Shown here: piece by piece, positions 18,087 to 25,944 of the stretch
Position numbering within the stretch: position 1 is the stretch's first letter
Layout of the letters: each line of letters begins with the position of its first letter
Assembly: GCF_001625365.1 (NCBI RefSeq)
Contig: NZ_LJJF01000001.1
Coordinates: forward strand, 6,312,501 to 6,376,500
Direction: 5' to 3'
From: Streptomyces sp. MJM8645
GTDB lineage: Bacteria; Actinomycetota; Actinomycetes; Streptomycetales; Streptomycetaceae
DNA: 64,000 nt
Translations under genes and position numbers: made by a program
The notes under the pieces: generated by a model
What the model was told of the DNA's origin: nothing
The model's database searches: none
What the model saw: the letters and a program-made list of their open reading frames with translations, nothing else

Positions 18087-20390
18087 CTATTTGAGCCCGG
18101 AGTCGAGTGCGTTGATGAGCGTGCCGGAGGGAGTGTCGCCGGACATCTCCCAGATCATGCCGCCGAGCAGGTTCTTCGACTTGAGGTAGGCCGTCTTCTG
18201 GGCGATCGACCAGGCGTCGTCGAAGGTCCACCACTGGCCGCCGGCTCCGGTGTAGCCGTACGTCGCAATGGACTTGGGGTCGTGGTACACGGCCAGGTTG
18301 GGGACGCCGGTGATGAGGTTGTTGTAGCCGCGGGTGCCGGCCTCCTCGCTGAACTGGCCCGGGGCTGCGCCGTTCGCGGACTGCCACACGCCGGAGGCGC
18401 CGCCGTCCGCCACGCCCTGCCAGCCGCGCCCGTAGAACGGGAAGCCGATGGTGAGCTTGCGCGGGTTGACCCCGGCGCCGAGGTAGGTCTGGACCGCCGC
18501 GTCCACGCTGAAGTGGAAGTTGTACGGGTCGTTCGGGTCGGCGTAGAGGTTGGCCTGGGGGCCGGTGCGGTTGGGCTCCCAGGAGTTGTCGCTGCCGGAG
18601 CCGTGGAAGTCGTAGCCCTGGACGTTGGCGATGTCCAGCGAGCTGAAGATCTTCGTGAGGTCCCAGCCCGCGGCGACCTTCGCCGGGTCGGCCGGGGTGA
18701 AGGCGGTGAGCAGCTTGTGCGAGCCGCCCAACGCGTCGAGCTGCTTGCGGAATTCGGCCAGCAGCAGGGTCAGGTTGCCCTTGTCGTTGGCGCTCCAGTG
18801 GTTGCCGGCGTGGCCGTCGGCGGAGCCCGGCCACTCCCAGTCGAGGTCGATGCCGTCGAAGATCCCGGCCGCCACGCCGTCGCCGCCGGCGCCGTTGTAG
18901 ACCGGCAGGTTGCCCTTGATCCACACGTCGAGGCAGGACTTGACGAACTTCTGGCGGGAGGCGTCGGTGGCGGCGACGTCCGAGAAGTACTTGGAGTACG
19001 TCCAGCCGCCGAGTGAGACGACCACCTTCAGGTTCGGGTACTTGGCCTTCAGCTTCTTCACCTGGTTGAGGTTGCCGCGGAGTTTGCCCCAGCCGTCGTC
19101 GGCCACGCCGTCCACCGACTGGTCGGCGCTCATCGGGCGGGCGTAGTCGGCGTCGGCGTCACCGGCGCCGGTGCCCTGGTCCGGGTCCTGCGGGTTGGCG
19201 GTGGTGCCCCTGGTGACGCCCGCCAGGCAGGTCAGGTTGACCGGATCGATGTTCTCGAAGGCGTAGTTGACGACGTCGAGCTTGGCCGCGCTGCCGGAGG
19301 TGTCGAGGTTCTTGACGAAGTACTGGCGGCCGTAGATGCCCCACTGGACGAAGTAGCCGACCCGGGCGTACTTTCCGGCGCCGACCAGGTCCGAGGTGGT
19401 GGCGGTGAGCGGGGCGGAGGCGGGCGAGGCGTTGTCGGCGGGGTCGCGGGCCTTCACGGTGAACGTGTAGGTGGTGGACGGGGACAGGCTGCCGACCGTC
19501 GCGGTCAGGGTGCCGCCGCCGACCGTCGCCACCAGCGTGCCGCCCTGGTAGACGTCGTACGCGGCGACCCTGACGTTGTCGGTCGCGGCGTTCCAGGCGA
19601 GCGTGACGTCCGACGAACTGACCGCCGTGGTGCGGAGGTTGGTCGGCGCGGTGGGCGGGACCGGGTCGGTCGACGGGTCGAAGGTGGCGGCGGTGACGGG
19701 CGCGCTGAGTGGTCCGGTGTTGCCGCGGCTGTCCTTGGCCCGGACGGTCAGCGTGTATGTGGTGGCCGGGGTGAGCCCGGTGAGCAAGGCGCTGGTGGTG
19801 GTGCTGGAGCCGACCGCGGTGGCGCCGTTGAGCACGTCGTAGGAGGCGACCGGGAAGTCCCCGCCGGTGGCGACCGGCCAGGTCAGGGCGAGCGTGTGCG
19901 CGGTGGACTCGGTGACCGCCGGGGTGCCCGGCGCGGACGGCGGGACGTCGGCGGTGCCGTCGCACTTGTCGCCGTTGACGCGGCAGTTGGTGGGGGTGGA
20001 GACCGGGCCGTTGCCGACGAACCAGAAGCTGTACGGCTCGGTGGTGCTGTGGGCGTTGACGGTGGCGTTGTAGAACGCGTTGGTCGCGGTGACGTGCTGG
20101 CCGTTGACGGTGGCGGTGCCGTTGTAGCTGTTGCCGATGGTGACGCCGGCCGGCAGGTCGAACTCCAGGGTCCAGCCGGTCACGGCGGTGGCGTTGTCGT
20201 TGTGGACGATGTAGGTGCCCTGCCACCAGGAGCCGTTGTTGGCGGTGGTGAAGGCGGCGGTGAGCTTTCCGGCGGCGTTCGCCGGGGCGGCCAGCGCGGT
20301 GAGCGCGGCGAGGGGCAGGAGCAGGACGGAGAGCAGTGCCAGCAGTCTGCTGCGCACGCGCGGGCGCCTGGCCCGGGATCGAGCGGACAT
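18087..20390 (-). CDS. Secreted family 18 chitinase (CBM2-FnIII-FnIII-GH18)
   Basis: 767 aa from ATG 20390, preceded by AGGGAGAACC. A twin-basic signal peptide (residues 1 to about 40, ending APANAA) is followed by a CBM2-type carbohydrate-binding module with two cysteines (NCRVNGDKC), two fibronectin type III domains joined by Pro/Thr linkers (about 155-335), and a GH18 catalytic barrel to the end. The catalytic signature DGIDLDWE places the proton donor at E519, with D512, D515 and D517. Hydrolyses chitin outside the cell. The promoter carries the classical Streptomyces chitinase direct repeats, so induction by chitin-derived sugars is expected. Confidence 0.95.
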   Translation of the reverse strand: MSARSRARRPRVRSRLLALLSVLLLPLAALTALAAPANAAGKLTAAFTTANNGSWWQGTYIVHNDNATAVTGWTLEFDLPAGVTIGNSYNGTATVNGQHVTATNAFYNATVNAHSTTEPYSFWFVGNGPVSTPTNCRVNGDKCDGTADVPPSAPGTPAVTESTAHTLALTWPVATGGDFPVASYDVLNGATAVGSSTTTSALLTGLTPATTYTLTVRAKDSRGNTGPLSAPVTAATFDPSTDPVPPTAPTNLRTTAVSSSDVTLAWNAATDNVRVAAYDVYQGGTLVATVGGGTLTATVGSLSPSTTYTFTVKARDPADNASPASAPLTATTSDLVGAGKYARVGYFVQWGIYGRQYFVKNLDTSGSAAKLDVVNYAFENIDPVNLTCLAGVTRGTTANPQDPDQGTGAGDADADYARPMSADQSVDGVADDGWGKLRGNLNQVKKLKAKYPNLKVVVSLGGWTYSKYFSDVAATDASRQKFVKSCLDVWIKGNLPVYNGAGGDGVAAGIFDGIDLDWEWPGSADGHAGNHWSANDKGNLTLLLAEFRKQLDALGGSHKLLTAFTPADPAKVAAGWDLTKIFSSLDIANVQGYDFHGSGSDNSWEPNRTGPQANLYADPNDPYNFHFSVDAAVQTYLGAGVNPRKLTIGFPFYGRGWQGVADGGASGVWQSANGAAPGQFSEEAGTRGYNNLITGVPNLAVYHDPKSIATYGYTGAGGQWWTFDDAWSIAQKTAYLKSKNLLGGMIWEMSGDTPSGTLINALDSGLK

Positions 20391-20492
20391 GGTTCTCCCT
20401 GTGACTGTGGGGGTTGGACAGGGTGACGTAGAACCGCCGTGCTTGGTGCGTGTGCGATGGGTGCCCGCGCCGTGGGGAGACGGGGCATGGGC

Positions 20493-20534
20493 ACTGTAGG
20501 AGGACTGGACCAATGCGTCAACAGGTCTGTACCA
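20493..20534 (-). promoter_or_regulatory. Chitinase promoter with paired 12-bp direct repeats
   Basis: Read on the minus strand: -35 TTGACG (20516-20521) and -10 TACAGT (20493-20498), 17 bp apart, about 100 bp upstream of the chitinase start. Two 12-bp direct repeats, TGGTACAGACCT (20523-20534) and TGGTCCAGTCCT (20501-20512), sit 22 bp apart over the promoter. They match the repeats known from Streptomyces chitinase promoters, and the distal one also resembles a DasR site (12 of 16 positions). Confidence 0.82.
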
Positions 20535-20584
20535 CTGGGTAGTTGGGGGATTCGTCGGGGTGGTGCGGGCCGGTCGGGGGCTGC

Positions 20585-20667
20585 GGGGGCGAACAGGTGA
20601 CAACTTTCAGATAACAGATAACAGATGTTGAAATCTGTTATCTGTCACTTGTCACCTGTTCGCCCCC
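20585..20667. repeat. 83-bp two-tier palindrome of the CAGATAACAGAT family
   Basis: The outer arms are a perfect 19-bp inverted repeat (20585-20603 and 20649-20667, GGGGGCGAACAGGTGACAA and complement). The inner arms are a perfect 13-bp inverted repeat (20614-20626 and 20633-20645, ACAGATAACAGAT) with a 6-nt loop, and the internal loop is asymmetric (10 versus 3 nt). The right arm encodes the last four codons and stop of the adjacent ArsR-type gene, so it probably acts as its terminator. A related copy lies at 33364-33417. Confidence 0.9.
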
Positions 20668-21638
20668 GTCAGTTCGTCCCCGAGCGGGCTGCGCAGGTAC
20701 AGCACCGAGCGGCCGTGCCGGGCCCGGGTGACCAGGCCGGTGGCGGCGAGGACGGACAGGTGCTGGCTGACCGCGCCGGGGGTGACGCCCAGCCGGTAGG
20801 CGAGGTCGGTGGTGGAGGCGGGTTCGGCGAGCAGGGCCAGCAGTCGGGCCTTCGGCGCGCCGACCAGCGCCTCCAGCGCCCGCGGCGGCACCGGCGTCCC
20901 CGGGCCGGCCATGCCCGCCTGGCCGCGCGCCGGGTAACTGATCTGCGGCGCACGCTCGTTGCTGATCATCGTGATCGCGCCGCGGGCGAAGAAGGTCGGG
21001 ATGAGGACGAGGCCGCGGCCGTCCACGGCGGTCTCCGCGTCCCAGTCCGTCCACCGGCGGTTGATCGACAGGACGCCGTCCTCCCAGTGCAGCCGGTGGT
21101 CCAGGTCGGCGAAGAGCGCCGCCGCGCCGTGCTGGGAGAGCAGCCGGGCCCGGTAGACCAGGTCGGCGTCCAGGACCGCACGGGCCTGCGGCCACCAGGA
21201 CGGCGCGAGGCAGACCTCCCAGTACTCCTCCAGCGCATCGGCGATCCGCTGCAACAGCCGCGCCGGGTCGGCCAGTCCGGCGGCGAGCGCGGCGGGCAGG
21301 GGCCGCCCGTGTGGCAGGAAGACCTGCTCCAGTTCGGGGCGCAGCTGCTCCGGCGGCAGCGCGCGGACGGTGGCCAGCTCGGTGCGGAAGTCGGCGGCGG
21401 GCGAGGTCGGGCGGGGCGTCAGGAAGTCGGGGATCCAGCGGTTCCCGGCGATGAGCGACAGCAGCAGCGTGGAGTCCAGTCGTTCGAAGGCGGGCCGGAG
21501 CCGTTCGAAGGCCGGGGTCTGGAGCTGGTAGACCCCGGGGTGGGTCCACATGCGCAGGCTGAGCGAGGCCTCCTGGATCGGGGAGACGGCGAACCAGGTG
21601 GTGGCGAGGTCGGCCAGGCCGAGCGTGAAGCGGTGCAC
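20652..21638 (-). CDS. ArsR-type winged-helix transcriptional regulator (DUF5937-like N-terminus)
   Basis: 328 aa from a GTG at 21638 with AGGAGAG upstream. The long N-terminal part (about residues 1-240) resembles the DUF5937 region of actinobacterial regulators. The C-terminal ~80 residues form a winged helix: ALEALVGAPKARLLALLAEP, then STTDLAYRLGVTPGAVSQHLSVLAATGLVTRA. Transcribed divergently from an MFS exporter, with an inverted repeat between them, so it probably controls that transporter and itself; the inducer is unknown. Its last codons (GANR and stop) come from the palindrome at 20585-20667, suggesting that the repeat inserted into or replaced the original 3' end. Confidence 0.83.
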   Translation of the reverse strand: MHRFTLGLADLATTWFAVSPIQEASLSLRMWTHPGVYQLQTPAFERLRPAFERLDSTLLLSLIAGNRWIPDFLTPRPTSPAADFRTELATVRALPPEQLRPELEQVFLPHGRPLPAALAAGLADPARLLQRIADALEEYWEVCLAPSWWPQARAVLDADLVYRARLLSQHGAAALFADLDHRLHWEDGVLSINRRWTDWDAETAVDGRGLVLIPTFFARGAITMISNERAPQISYPARGQAGMAGPGTPVPPRALEALVGAPKARLLALLAEPASTTDLAYRLGVTPGAVSQHLSVLAATGLVTRARHGRSVLYLRSPLGDELTGANR

Positions 21639-21701
21639 GGGGGGTGCTCTCCTGCGGCGCGGCGCATGGGTGCCGGGGCTGGGGCGCGTGGGGCGCTTGG
21701 T

Positions 21702-21718
21702 TTTAGCCAGAGCCTAAA
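21702..21718. promoter_or_regulatory. Inverted repeat in ArsR/MFS divergent promoter
   Basis: TTTAG-CCAGAGC-CTAAA, an AT-rich inverted repeat standing out from GC-rich surroundings. It lies 64 bp before the ArsR start and 41 bp before the MFS start and is a probable operator for the adjacent regulator. Confidence 0.55.
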
Positions 21719-21758
21719 GGAGTACCGGACCCGGGCCGTCCGGCGGTGTGATCAGCAC

Positions 21759-23189
21759 ATGACCACCACCTCGCCGGCGGAGACGTCCGGACCCGACCCC
21801 GCCATGCCCGGAGGCGCCGCCATCACGGCAACCACCGCAAGCACCGCAGACACCGCAACGATCGCAACGACCGCAAACCCCGGAGACACCGCAGGCCCGC
21901 AGGCCGGCGGCGGGCTCGTCAGCGCCGTGCGACGGCGGCTGCACCCCGACCCGATGGTCCGGCGGCTGGCCGGGATCACTCTGGTCAACACGATCGGCAG
22001 CGGCCTGTCCCTGTCCGTCGCGGTGCTGTTCTTCACCCGGGTGCTCGGTCTGAGTGCCGCCCAGCTGGGGCTCGGGCTGACCGCCGCCGGCCTGTGCGGC
22101 GTCGTCGCGAGCGTGCCGGCCGGGCGGGCCGCCGACCGTTGGGGAGCCCGGCCGGTGCTGGTCGTGCTGGTCGCAGTGCAGGCGGTCGGCACCGCCGGGT
22201 ACACGCTCGTGCACAGCTATCCGGCCTTCGTGGTGCTGGCCTGCGGGGTCGCGGCCGTCGACCGCGGGTCCGCCGCCGTGCGGAACGCGCTCTACGCCGA
22301 GGTGCTGCCGCCCGACCGCCGGGTGGCGGGCCGGGCCTACCTGCGGGTGGTGACCAACGTGGGCATCTGCCTGGGGACGGCCGTCGGCGCGATCGCGCTC
22401 CAGGTGGACACCAAGCCGGCCTATCTGACGGCGATTCTGGCCGACGCCGCTTCCTTCGTGGTTGTCGCCGTGCTGTTCCACCGCCTCCCCGCCCACCGCC
22501 TCCCCGCCCACGCGCACCCGGCCCCGGTCGCGCCGTCCGCGGAACCGGGGGACGGCGGTGCCCGGCGGGGCAAGCGGCGCAATCCGGCGCTGCGGGACGG
22601 CCCGTTCCTGGTCGTGACGGTGCTGAACGCGGTCCTCGCCCTGCAGTTCGCCGTCCTGGAGGTCGGCGTGCCGCTGTGGATCGTCCATGACACCGAGGCG
22701 CCCCGGATCACCGTCGCGGGCACCCTGATCGTCAACACCCTGCTGGTGATCGCCCTTCAGGTGCGGGCCACCCGGGGGACGGAGGACCGGGCGACGGCCG
22801 CCCGGCTCTGCGGCCGCGGGGGGCTGCTGCTCGCCGCCTCGTGCCTGGTCGTCGGCCTCGCACACGGCCTGCCCGCGATCGTCGCCGCCGTGGTGGTGCT
22901 CGGCGGCGTCGCGCTGCAGTCGCTGGGCGAGGTGTTCGGCCAGGCCGGCGGCTGGGCGCTCAGCTACGACCTCGCGGGGGAGCGCGACCACGGCGCCTAT
23001 CAGGGCGTGTACAACGCGGGTTCGGCGGCGTCGATGATGGCCGGTCCGGCCTTGGTCAGCACCGCCGTGATCGGGTTCGGTCTGGCCGGCTGGGCCGTCC
23101 TGGGCGCGGTGCTGGCGGCGGCGGGCCTGGCGATGGGCCCCGCCGTCCGGTGGGCCGGGCGACGGGAAGGGGATGCCGAGGCTCGGTGA
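21759..23189 (+). CDS. MFS transporter
   Basis: 476 aa from ATG 21759. No strong ribosome-binding site is visible. About 50 N-terminal residues are Thr/Ala-rich (repeated ATTAS/TADTAT), then about 11-12 membrane helices. MFS features are the loop 2-3 motif AGRAADRWGARPVLV, an arginine-rich central cytoplasmic loop (EPGDGGARRGKRRNP) and a C-terminal bundle ending at GPAVRWAGRR. Probably a proton-driven exporter of a small molecule, with substrate unknown. It is divergent from an ArsR-type regulator that likely controls it. The extended N-terminal tail could be an annotation artefact if translation starts later. Confidence 0.88.
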   Translation: MTTTSPAETSGPDPAMPGGAAITATTASTADTATIATTANPGDTAGPQAGGGLVSAVRRRLHPDPMVRRLAGITLVNTIGSGLSLSVAVLFFTRVLGLSAAQLGLGLTAAGLCGVVASVPAGRAADRWGARPVLVVLVAVQAVGTAGYTLVHSYPAFVVLACGVAAVDRGSAAVRNALYAEVLPPDRRVAGRAYLRVVTNVGICLGTAVGAIALQVDTKPAYLTAILADAASFVVVAVLFHRLPAHRLPAHAHPAPVAPSAEPGDGGARRGKRRNPALRDGPFLVVTVLNAVLALQFAVLEVGVPLWIVHDTEAPRITVAGTLIVNTLLVIALQVRATRGTEDRATAARLCGRGGLLLAASCLVVGLAHGLPAIVAAVVVLGGVALQSLGEVFGQAGGWALSYDLAGERDHGAYQGVYNAGSAASMMAGPALVSTAVIGFGLAGWAVLGAVLAAAGLAMGPAVRWAGRREGDAEAR

Positions 23190-23359
23190 CGCGGCCACTC
23201 CCGGACGAGCGCGAGGGCCTCGATCCCGATCAGCGCCTCGGGCCAGATTGGCTCTGGCCGAGGGGCGGGTGGGCGTGCCAGAGTCGTCCGGGCGTCGCCC
23301 GGGCACCCGGGGCGGCGCGGCAGTCCGACCCACCCTCAGCCGGAAGGCAGGCCCCGCCG

Positions 23360-24133
23360 ATGACCAGCGCAGAGCCCCTCGTCCGCGTCACCACCGCCGA
23401 CGCCGTCACCACGATCACCCTCGACTCGCCGCACAACCGCAACGCACTCTCCACCCGGCTGATGGCCGAGCTGCACGCCGGTCTGGCGGTCGCCGCGGCC
23501 GACCCGGAGGTCCGGGCCGTGGTGCTCGGGCACACCGGCAAGGTGTTCTGCGCGGGTGCGGACCTGTCCGAGGCGACCGGCGCGGACCCGACGGTCGGCC
23601 CGCGCGGCCTGGTCGAGCTGCAGCGGGCGATCGTCGACTGCACCAAGCCGGTGATCGCCGTGATCGACGGGCACGCCCGGGCCGGCGGCCTCGGCCTGAT
23701 CGGCGCGGCGGACCTCGCCCTCGCCGGGCCGGCTGCGACCTTCGCGTTCACCGAGGTCCGGCTCGGCCTCGCGCCCGCTGTGATCTCGCTGCCGCTGCGC
23801 CCCAAGCTGGACCCGCGCGCCGCCTCCCGCTACTACCTCACCGGTGAGGTCTTCGACGCCGCCGAGGCTGCCCGGATCGGCCTGATCACCCGCGCCACCG
23901 AGTCCGCCGAGGACACCGGGGTCGCGTTGAAGGGCCTGCTGGACGCGCTGCGCCAGGGCTCCCCGCAGGGGCTGGCGGAGTCCAAGCGGCTGGCCAACGC
24001 CGAGGTGGTGCGGTCCTTCGAGCGGGACGCGGAGGGGCTGGTGGAGCTGTCGGCGCGGCTGTTCGGGTCGGCGGAGGCGCAGGAGGGGATGCGGGCGTTC
24101 CTGGAGAAGCGGCCCGCGCGCTGGGTGCGCTGA
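23360..24133 (+). CDS. Enoyl-CoA hydratase/isomerase family protein
   Basis: 257 aa from ATG 23360. Crotonase fold: N-terminal VTTITLDSPHNRNALS, oxyanion-hole motif GHTGKVFCAGADLSEA (first backbone NH) and GHARAGGLGLIGAADLALA (second), with an acidic FTEVRLGLAP region where the catalytic Glu is expected. Probably hydrates enoyl-CoA esters in fatty-acid or aromatic-acid catabolism. It starts 170 bp after the MFS stop and is probably transcribed from its own promoter. The exact substrate is unknown, because crotonases are functionally broad. Confidence 0.9.
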   Translation: MTSAEPLVRVTTADAVTTITLDSPHNRNALSTRLMAELHAGLAVAAADPEVRAVVLGHTGKVFCAGADLSEATGADPTVGPRGLVELQRAIVDCTKPVIAVIDGHARAGGLGLIGAADLALAGPAATFAFTEVRLGLAPAVISLPLRPKLDPRAASRYYLTGEVFDAAEAARIGLITRATESAEDTGVALKGLLDALRQGSPQGLAESKRLANAEVVRSFERDAEGLVELSARLFGSAEAQEGMRAFLEKRPARWVR

Positions 24134-24213
24134 CCCCGGGCCGCTCCACCCCCCCCGGCTCCCGTTCCCAGCGCGCGGCGCGCTACCCGCGGCGCGCTAC
24201 GTGCAGCGCGGCC

Positions 24214-24975
24214 TCAGCCGATGACCGCGCTGGTCCGCCAGAGTTCGAGCAGCGCCTCGTCGCCGGCGAGTTCGACCTGCGCGGACCCGACCGGGAGCCG
24301 GTTCCACAGCAGCAGGTACAGGTCGTGGGCGGGGCCGGTGAGGGTGAGGTCGGCCGGTTCGGCGGCGCCGCCCGTGCCGATGGTCGGCGGCTCCTGGGTG
24401 ATGGTCAGCTGCCAGGAGCCGGGGCCGTCGGTGGTCCGGACCCCGATGGTGCGGGTCCGTTCGCTGCGCAGCCGGGAGCGGCTGCTGGCCACGAAGCCGC
24501 CCAGCAGTTCGTCGATGCCGTCGAGGGCGAGAGCGGTGTCCACCCGGGGGCCCTCGGTGCCGGCCGCCGCGTCGGCGTCGGCGCGGTGGACGGCGGTCTC
24601 GTGCGCCTGGCGGCGGGCCCAGAACCCGAGCGGGCTGGGCGACGGCAGGAAGCTCCAGCACTCGACGTCGGCCGGGGCCCGGGTGAGCGTGTCCACCAGG
24701 GCGGCGTGGCCTTCGCGGAACCAGTCGAGCAGTGCCGCGTCGGACGGCGCCGGCCCGATCACGGCCCGCCTGCCGTCCTCGTCGAGGGGCGCGGGCAGGC
24801 CCTGGGAGGGGTAGGCGGCGGCCCAGCGGTGGACGTTTCCGACGTGCCTCAGCAGGTTGTTGAGGCTCCAGTCCGGGCAGGTCGGCACGGGGGCGGCGAG
24901 GTCGGTACGGGCGGCCGCTTCGGCGAGCAGGGTGCCCTCGCGGCGCAGGGCGTCGATGTGTTCGGTGATCTCCAT
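24214..24975 (-). CDS. Mycothiol-dependent maleylpyruvate isomerase family protein
   Basis: 253 aa from ATG 24975. The N-terminal DinB-like/TIGR03083 domain (EHIDALRREGTLLAEAA, VPTCPDWSLNNLLRHVGNVHRWAAAY, with His in LLRHVG, and RRQAHETAVHRADAD) is followed by a C-terminal domain (LTLTGPAHDLYLLLWNRLP) typical of the family. Members are metal-binding enzymes thought to use mycothiol as cofactor in isomerisation or detoxification; most have no known substrate. Monocistronic, convergent with the enoyl-CoA hydratase. Confidence 0.87.
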   Translation of the reverse strand: MEITEHIDALRREGTLLAEAAARTDLAAPVPTCPDWSLNNLLRHVGNVHRWAAAYPSQGLPAPLDEDGRRAVIGPAPSDAALLDWFREGHAALVDTLTRAPADVECWSFLPSPSPLGFWARRQAHETAVHRADADAAAGTEGPRVDTALALDGIDELLGGFVASSRSRLRSERTRTIGVRTTDGPGSWQLTITQEPPTIGTGGAAEPADLTLTGPAHDLYLLLWNRLPVGSAQVELAGDEALLELWRTSAVIG

Positions 24976-25143
24976 GGGGGGAGTGTTGCACCGGAGCCCG
25001 CCGGCCGGTTGCGGTTTTCGGACCCGCCCGGGTGGAGGGCCGGGCCTGGCCGTGGGAGGCCGCAGGCCAGGGTGGGTGCGGGGCCGGTGTGATGTTGACC
25101 GCCCGGCGGCCGGCCGGACCCTACGGGCCGGTAACGTGAGGGC

Positions 25144-25899
25144 ATGCCGATAACCCGTTCGCTGCTCTCCGCGGTCCGAGCCGGTGGCCGCCGTGCCGCC
25201 AGCCGCCTCGTCCACCGGGGCTGGCGCTGGGTGCAGCGGACCGGTGCGGTCACCCGGCAGAGCCCGGGGCCGTACCGGTTCGGCGAGTTGGGCGACGGTA
25301 CGACACTGGCGTTCCCGCTCGGCGCGGTCTTCAACGAGCAGTGGATCACCATCGGGCCGTTCTCGATCATCGGCGAGCGGGTCACCATCAGCGCCGGTTT
25401 CCTGCCCGGCCTCGACCTCGGGCCCGAGCCGATCGTACGGATCGGCGGCGGCTGTGTGATCGGCCGGGACAGCCACATCGTGGGCCACCAGTCGATCGTC
25501 CTCGGCGACGACGTGTGGACCGGGCCCGGTGTCTACATCTCCGACCAGGCGCACGAGTACCGGTCCACCGACCTGCCGATCGGCAAGCAGTGGCCGCGCA
25601 ACGAACCGGTGGAGATCGGTGCCGGGAGCTGGATCGGCACCGGAGCGGTGATCCTGCCGGGGGCCCGGATCGGCCGCAACGTGGTGGTCGCGGCGGGCGC
25701 GGTGGTGCGTGGCGAGGTGCCCGACCACAGCGTGGTGGCCGGGGCGCCGGCCAAGGTGGTCCGCCGTTGGACGGCAGAGGAGGGCTGGCAGCCGCCGCTG
25801 CGCCACGACGCACCCCAGCCGGTGCCGGACGGCGTGACGGCGGAGCAACTGCGGGCCCTGGTGGGGTGGGACCTGCGGTTGCCGGGGGAGCAGGGCTGA
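25144..25899 (+). CDS. Hexapeptide-repeat (left-handed beta-helix) acyltransferase
   Basis: 251 aa from ATG 25144. A basic N-terminal region is followed by multiple hexapeptide turns ([LIV]GXXXX), for example ITIGPFSIIGERVTI, IVRIGGGCVIGRDSHIVG, VEIGAGSWIGTGAVILPGA and RIGRNVVVAAGAVVRGEV. The conserved catalytic-type segment ISDQAHEY has the histidine used by the acetyltransferase family. The family moves acetyl groups from acetyl-CoA to sugars or other acceptors as a trimer. The acceptor is unknown and it has no sugar-gene neighbours. Confidence 0.88.
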   Translation: MPITRSLLSAVRAGGRRAASRLVHRGWRWVQRTGAVTRQSPGPYRFGELGDGTTLAFPLGAVFNEQWITIGPFSIIGERVTISAGFLPGLDLGPEPIVRIGGGCVIGRDSHIVGHQSIVLGDDVWTGPGVYISDQAHEYRSTDLPIGKQWPRNEPVEIGAGSWIGTGAVILPGARIGRNVVVAAGAVVRGEVPDHSVVAGAPAKVVRRWTAEEGWQPPLRHDAPQPVPDGVTAEQLRALVGWDLRLPGEQG

Positions 25900-25944
25900 T
25901 GCACCCGCGCCGCCGTTCCCGGTGGGGCGGGTGCCGGTACGTCG

